A DNA stretch of 64,000 bases. It comes from Cytidiella melzeri. Lineage: Eukaryota; Basidiomycota; Agaricomycetes; Polyporales; Irpicaceae. The DNA lies in NCBI GenBank assembly GCA_022592445.1, contig JABYQR010000015.1, forward strand, positions 62,001 to 126,000. The letters run 5' to 3'. Below are positions 58,353 through 64,000 of the stretch, piece after piece. The notes under the pieces are model-generated. The model did not search any database. It was not told the DNA's origin and was given only the letters and a program-made list of their open reading frames with translations. Positions within the stretch are counted from its first letter, which is position 1; the number at the start of each line of letters is the position of its first letter. Made by a program: the position numbers and the translations under genes.

Positions 58353-58538
58353 AGCTAACCCAATAATGAGATTAATGAGAGACCGCCGCGGCAGAGTGTG
58401 CGCAGAGCAGTAAGACCCCGATAGCCACGCCGTTTTCCAGTTGCCCGCCTGCTTCGCGTGTTTTGAGTGCGCCCTCCGGAGCCTGTTTTGCTCTGCGCGC
58501 ACCCATCTCTCGCGGTCTATCGGTATTGGGCCGGCTGT
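58353..58538. mobile_element. MITE, copy 2 of a two-copy family
   Basis: Ends resemble copy 1 (GAGACCGCCGCGG on the left, GCGGTCTATCGGTATTGGGC on the right), with the same internal GTGCGCAGAGCAG and GACCCCGATAGCC. The left inverted repeat is less perfect. It lies upstream of the SSP-B promoter. Confidence 0.7.
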
Positions 58539-59359
58539 AATCTCGTCATCCACTATCTACACGTTTTGCGGTGCTTGTCCATGTGCTGTACTCAGATACG
58601 CCTTTGAGACACTTTTTTTGAGGGACGTCCGGTAGGAATAGCAACGTATGGTTGTACAAGTCTCATCAGGTCAGTTCCTGTGGCCCGGGGGAGATTCGCA
58701 GTACTTGCGCGCGATAGGAAAGTCGTCCAAGCATCTTGTACTACAACTGCTGCAAATGCGTGCTGTAGACGATCACTCTTGCGCGACATAGTCTCCCCGA
58801 GGCAGAGTAGACGGGCGTTCAACGTTCAACCTTCGTGTTTGTCCAAATCGGGAACCTACTGCAGAGGCCCCCGCGTCAAAACACAGACTAGCGCGACAAG
58901 GCAAGTAGCACAAACACGACTTGTGTAAGAACCCGTGATTTGAGTTTCCACGGGACCAAGGCGCCATCTCCAGCGTGTCTATGACACAGATGTGCTTGTT
59001 GCCGTGCACAGCAGATTGATATTCGATATGCATATGGGTTCAATCCATGTTTCTAAGAAACACATAAGACACAACGGATAAGGCCGGGTGATGGAGAGCG
59101 GTAGCAGCAAGAAAAAGGAGGTGGGATGATGCGAGATATCGTACATTGTGGGTGGCTGGGATGCGAAGCGATGTGTAGCGATGCAAAACAAAGGGGGAGG
59201 TAGTTCCGATAAGATGATTAGGGATATAAATATACCGATACCCAACACTAGAGGGGGGCGTCAGGTCGTCACGGAACCGTGCAGCGTTGAGAGGGACATT
59301 ACCGAAACCCAAAAAGAAACAGAAGCAAGAACAAATCAGACTGATAGTCGGAAAAGACA
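58539..59359. other. Intergenic, no gene supported
   Basis: Open frames on the minus strand (58822-58592 and 59363-59040) have no splice or domain support. This is the 3' flank of the histidine kinase. Confidence 0.45.
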
Positions 59360-62300
59360 TCAAGACGGAGTAAGATCAGCAGGAACCTCAGAGCGAGGGG
59401 TGCCTCGCTTTCGTCGCTCTTCCGCAATGACAAGCATTGCCTTGAGGCTTTTCTCGTACACAGGTTTCGTTAGGACGCTTGACAACCAAAGTCAGAGACA
59501 TTGTACGCGCTATGCAATAGATCACTCACTGGTCGACACCGGCCTCCAAATATTCGTGTTGATCTGACAGCAACGCATTCCCTGAAAAATAAAACATCAG
59601 TGCCTTTGGTTTTTGATAGCACCGATGTAATCACCTGTCACGCCTACAACAAAATCATGGCGACCCATCTCTCGGAGCTTCGCAACGGCCTCGAGCCCAG
59701 ACATGACCGGCATCTGGTTATCCAAGAACACAACCGCATACTTGTACTCGTCCGAACCCGCGGACACACGAACTGACGACCTGCCGCTTTCCGATAATCC
59801 CCCGCTACCTGTTTCTTCTTCCGAGGGTGTGGCACGCGTGGTCATGCCGAGAATCATTTCTACCGCCATTTCCCCGTTTTCGGCAGTGGACACGCGACAT
59901 CCGATCCGACTGAGCATCCGGGACATCAACTTCCTCGTCAACGGGTCATCGTCCACCACGAGAACCTTGATACCGTGCTCGTAGCCTGGTGAGCTTGGTG
60001 GCGACGAGTTTCCGACAGACTGTGGGACGACCGTGGAAGAAATCGACGCTGGGACCGACGACGCAGAGTGCAGTCGTTGAAGCGAAAAGTCCTGCGGCGC
60101 TGGAAGTCTCAAGTAGTTCGGCCTAACACCATCCACGGGCTGTGAGTTGGTGTTGGGAAGATCCGAGTTGGCAGACGTCGGAGAGGCTTCTTCGGTCGTA
60201 GTTTGCGGTTGGGCATCTGTACCTGTGAGAGGGTCGCCAATAGTCCGTGTGAGCACGAGAGAATGGTCGTCTCGTTTAGCGGAAAGTTCTACAAGGCCAC
60301 CTAAAGCCAGATTAGCACCTACAAACTAGCCATTCAATTCTACTGAGACCCTACCTTGTTCCATGATACTATGCAGAGCAGAAGACGACCGTGTTCCCAT
60401 AACCGGGCCAGATGGTGGTTGGGTATCTGATCGGTGAGGTACGTATGAAGATTGCAAGAGATCAGACAGTTTGGCGTCGGACACGTCATGCGAATCACTG
60501 AGTGCCTGTGCGTCGATTAATCCAGGCACTGCTTTTGCACCAACACCAAGAGCTGCCAGCGGGGTACGTCCGTGAGCCCAAATAACATACCCAAAAACCG
60601 AAGCACTCACGGAGCTCAACCCAGAAAGTCGATCCCTCGTTGACTCGAGACTGCAAACCAAGGCGGCCGCCCGACAACTTCACTATCTGCCGCACTAATG
60701 CTAGCCCGAGACCTGTACCCTTGCCGCCTTGATGCAGGGTAATGAGTTGAGCTGAGATGGCCGGTGGGATGCATCGGACACATACCTTGTTGCCTGCCCA
60801 TCTCAGTCTGGTTGAAAGCGGCTGGACGAGAGTGTCAAGTTTGAGAGTTAACATGCATCCAGCTAAGACTTACAGAACAGCTTGCTTTGCACCATGTCCT
60901 TGTGCCGAATGCCACAACCCGTGTCTGTGACCTCGATACGCACGACGATGCATTCCGTGGGAGGGGCATTGTTGTGTATGCTATTGTGCTGGTCAAGTCG
61001 TGCTGCAGACAGCGGTTGTTCAGCATATTCGGTACCGGGAGTATCTTCGCGGAATGATGTTAATGAAGATAACAAGCAAAGACACAATGTGTGCGAACCT
61101 GTGATGGTGGTTGGGGTGTCAAGAATACCTGAGGTGAAAGGGGACTTGGAGGTCCCTTGAACGCTACTGCACTCAGACCGGACCGGACGGACAGGGAGGA
61201 TCAGTCGGGTCTTGATAGTTAGAGAGCCACCATGGGGCGTGAATTTGCATGCGTTGCTAATGCAGCTTTTTAGTATACTTGAGGCTTAGGCACGCAGTGA
61301 AAAAAGGGCGTACCTAGCGAGATTGGTGATGATCTGCCGCAACCGAGTTTCATCGCCGACTACAATGCCATCCTCCTCTAGCGCCATCCGCTTCTCGATG
61401 TCATGCTCACTCATACCGCCAACAGACTCGTACAAGGCTCGCCTCGCAACGTCGTCTATAGACTTGTCGAGGTCTGTCACGAATGTCAAACCTCGCGCAT
61501 CTGTTGCCAGCTGTAATGGAACGAACAACGAGCGCATAACCTTGTGGAACGAGTACGGCTTCAACACACTCTCGAACCTCCCGCTATCCATCCTGTTAAA
61601 ATCAAGCACGTCGTTGAGCACCTTAGACATCATGTTGAGACTCCCTTCAAGCGCCTTGAACTCGATTTCCTGAGCCTTGGCAACAGTACCGGACGCCTCC
61701 ATGTTTTGTACCGCGAGTAATGCTGTGTTCAGCGGGACGCGCACCTCGTGGAAGACATAGGAAGTAAGACGTCGTTTCGAGTCCGCGGCTTTTCGTTCGT
61801 TGACCTGTGCCTTCTGAGTAGCCCTGAATTGGACTTTGAGCTGATCGCGCAGCGTGTATAATCTGCGTTCAGACTAGAGGGATGATGTATGCGTCAATTA
61901 CGTTTGCTATGGGGAAAAGAGGTACACTTCGGGATGACGCACGTTTTCCCGCATGTAGTGCACGTAGAGAAGGAACAGCTGAAAGATGACGAAGTTCGCA
62001 ATATCTGACAATGCCAAGCAGACGTTAGTCATGATTTGGATTCCTTGCACAACTCAATATGCTCCGTGAAAAGACAGTACTTACTGCGTCCCCATTGATG
62101 TCTTTCCGGGACGACCAAGACCCCACCTCTGTACACAGAAACAGATGAATAGCCCACACGGCAACATGCGAGCGTAGGACTTACAAAATAGCGAACGTAA
62201 TCATCCCAATGAGCCCCGATAACCTGTGCATCTTGAGTCCAAAAAGAGCGATAGCTTGCAAAGCCGTGGTGTAGCTGATACAAATGAGTCGCGTGACATT

Positions 62301-63367
62301 TGCGATTTTGTTGCATGCTTACTAGAAGGTCGACAGGAAATCCTTTCCTTGGCAAGGGTACAATCCGGGGACGTCTTGGTGATAGTAGTTGCAGATGTGG
62401 ATGAAAATGACCTGATAAACTCCCCATGCCCACGTAGATAGCCCGAGAACAACTTGATAAAGAATGGGACGGTCGCGCGGAAAGTCGAACATTACCATCA
62501 CCACTAGAGGAAACGTGGCGACAGGCATGAGGGCGTAGTAGAATATAATATCCGGCAAGGTTGCAGGTCGAGGAACGACAACGACTGCAAGGGTCCAATT
62601 CAAGATGTAGAAACACGCCGACCACATTGCGAGACTCTGAATGAAACTGAGAGCTGAATGAAGAGCAATAGTGGGTGGCTACACACCTTGCGCATGAACC
62701 AATTTTCCTTGCAGTAGTGCTCCTCCGACTTCTGGTCAATGAACCTTGTATAGAAGAAACCTAGTACGAGTGGCCAAAGCCTCCAGCGCAGCCATATCAA
62801 TGGCGTGCACCATGCCCAGAATCCATCGGCGTGTATCGCAAGGCTCTCTCTGTCGGTATTCGTGCCCCCCATCATATTACTGCCTGCCCCCCTTTCCGGT
62901 GTACCTCCATGCTCAGAATGCGTTGCACTTGTGCCCTTCAATTCGTCAGCCCACTCTCTGTCCACAACGACCTCATCCACCTCCTCGTCCACATCTTCGA
63001 CCTGCCCAACCGGTCGATGATGCCCGCTACTCTCTCCAGTTGTACTCCCGTCAAAGGCAGACGACGACGACGGTGCAGTACCATTTGCCATTTTTCGGAA
63101 GAGCCTGTCCCAGTGCACGCGCAGATTCTTGTTAATCCCAGTGTCAATCCTGGCCTTCTTTTTCCGAGACGAAAGCGACACTGCCTGCAATACAGGCGGC
63201 GGCAGTCCTGGTGCGTCTAAGTTCTCTCCTTCTCCAGCCTTCACTTCAGTACTGTCGGGCACTGTCTTCTCCATGCTGAGCTGGGAGACTGGCCGACCAT
63301 TGAACGAGTTGAGCTTTGTAGAGGAGCCTGTTCCGCTGGCGAGAGACGTACGAGAACGGAAGGGCAT
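59360..63367 (-). CDS. Hybrid histidine kinase with membrane domain
   Basis: Exon 1 is 63367-62687 and exon 2 starts at 62636. At least ten exons give roughly 1,100 residues. A Ser-rich cytosolic N terminus precedes a multi-pass membrane region (for example LPLVLGFFY, SLAMWSACFYILNW, HRLSGLIGMITFAIL). The HisKA segment has the phospho-accepting His in VFHEVRVPLN. The ATPase domain has NLASNACKFTP, VTDTGCGI and GKGTGLGLALV. The C-terminal receiver has VLVVDDDP, the acceptor Asp in VFLDNQMPVMSG, and the conserved Lys in VLTKPV, supplied by the small last exons. All phosphorelay residues are present, so it should pass phosphate His-Asp to an Hpt protein. The stimulus is unknown. The G1 region carries a long Ser/Thr-rich insert. 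Confidence 0.88.
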
Positions 63368-63858
63368 GGCTTGCCGAGCACCGCAGTCGCCGAGGTTGTC
63401 GAAGCTGAGAACTACGTGGCGTTAGTGCGCTGTAGGCCTCGTCGTCGGAGAGGTCGTGGTGGTCGGGACACTCTGACAGTGGGAACCATGCATAAGCGAA
63501 GTGAGGCGAGGCCTTATTTTCTCCGGGCTGTCAGCACTTATCAGAACAATTGTGATAATTAATGCGTTGTCCTCGGCTTCAGACCTCAATGTTGCTCGCA
63601 AGCCGAGTCTGTCGGTCTCTTGTGTTCGTCGTGCTGGTCGTCGACATTCCAACCGCACAATTTCGAAACATATCAAAACATATGCTGTAAGCATTAAATG
63701 TTCTAGACTTAATTACTTATTCGAATATTTGATTGCGTCGGCATGACATAATCAGGCACAGAGTCCGCGTCGGGGGCACCTGCCTAATTAAGTCTGCCAT
63801 CGGTTCCTCGTCAACGTCAACATAGCACGTCGGTCGTCGTACTTGACACCAAACCGCC
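63368..63858. promoter_or_regulatory. Divergent promoter region, kinase and right-edge gene
   Basis: 491 bp between a minus-strand and a plus-strand start codon. No gene or specific element is seen. Confidence 0.35.
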
Positions 63859-64000
63859 ATGAAAGCGGGAGAGTACGACGAACCAATGGGTCGTCCAAAC
63901 AGTCAAAAGACACTTTCAAGCTCTACACCGGGAGACATACTCCCAGCACCCGTATTACAATCCCGCCCAGAAGCCGCTGTGCACAAGAAGAGGACCGCGA
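63859..64000 (+). CDS. 5' end of an unidentified gene, cut by the window edge
   Basis: An ATG in good context (CCGCCATGA) opens a frame of 47 codons without a stop up to the window end. The peptide is hydrophilic and disordered (MKAGEYDEPMGRPNSQK...). There is not enough to assign a family. Confidence 0.35.
   Translation, partial: MKAGEYDEPMGRPNSQKTLSSSTPGDILPAPVLQSRPEAAVHKKRTA

Noticed and set aside
59040..59363. Secreted protein with hydrophobic N terminus on the minus strand
   Set aside because: It overlaps the 3' end and 3'UTR of the histidine kinase and has no further features.
1..64000. CRISPR array or bacterial-type operons
   Set aside because: No regularly spaced repeats of that kind. 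Spliced genes and fungal retrotransposons show the DNA is eukaryotic.

Overview
The window is from a filamentous basidiomycete, most likely an agaricomycete mushroom-former. The evidence is short GT-AG introns (mostly 45-75 nt) in almost every gene, a DNMT5-type DNA methyltransferase, a Lam16A-like GH16 glucanase, basidiomycete-style small secreted proteins, and fungal Ty3/gypsy, Ty1/copia and PIF/Harbinger transposons. Exon models were built by hand from splice sites. For most genes the exon lengths sum to a multiple of three and the phases agree.

Layout. 1-7409 is a decayed Ty3/gypsy element whose left end lies outside the window. 7.7-8.5 kb holds a small secreted protein gene (SSP-A) with a duplicated leader intron. 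8.5-15.9 kb is gene-poor, with two large inverted repeats and a gag-protease relic. 15919-21095 is a complete, very young Ty1/copia element with identical LTRs. 21.8-39.5 kb is a conventional gene-rich block: flavin monooxygenase (-), CRIPT (+), A1 aspartic protease (-), DNMT5 (-), a small zinc-binding protein (+), a SIRT4-like sirtuin (-) and PEX7 (+). 40.7-56.8 kb is a rearranged locus: GH16 glucanase, SSP-C, protease relic, a chimeric junction, GH16 relic, SSP-D, protease relic, and an ADIP/Msd1-like coiled-coil gene. It is explained by one old tandem duplication running from inside GH16 to inside the first exon of the coiled-coil gene. A 5.0 kb intact Harbinger element and a 0.64 kb MITE inserted later. 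57.0-58.5 kb has SSP-B flanked by two copies of one MITE. 59.4-63.4 kb is a hybrid histidine kinase (-). The 5' end of another gene (+) reaches the right edge.

How the pieces connect. Four small secreted protein genes (A, B, C, D) are related through their leaders more than their mature proteins. All four have a 5'UTR intron of 56-63 nt just after a GCTGGTC-like exon end (degenerate in D), followed by a signal peptide. C, D and B also have a TATA-like box about 75 nt upstream of the donor. Behind this shared leader the mature parts differ strongly. This is the best candidate here for something undescribed. DNMT5 is the other highlight: it starts with a perfect PCNA-binding (PIP) motif and shows no N-terminal chromodomain. 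The old gypsy element in the same window carries three inactivating changes that all fit deamination of methylated CpG, while the young copia element is intact.
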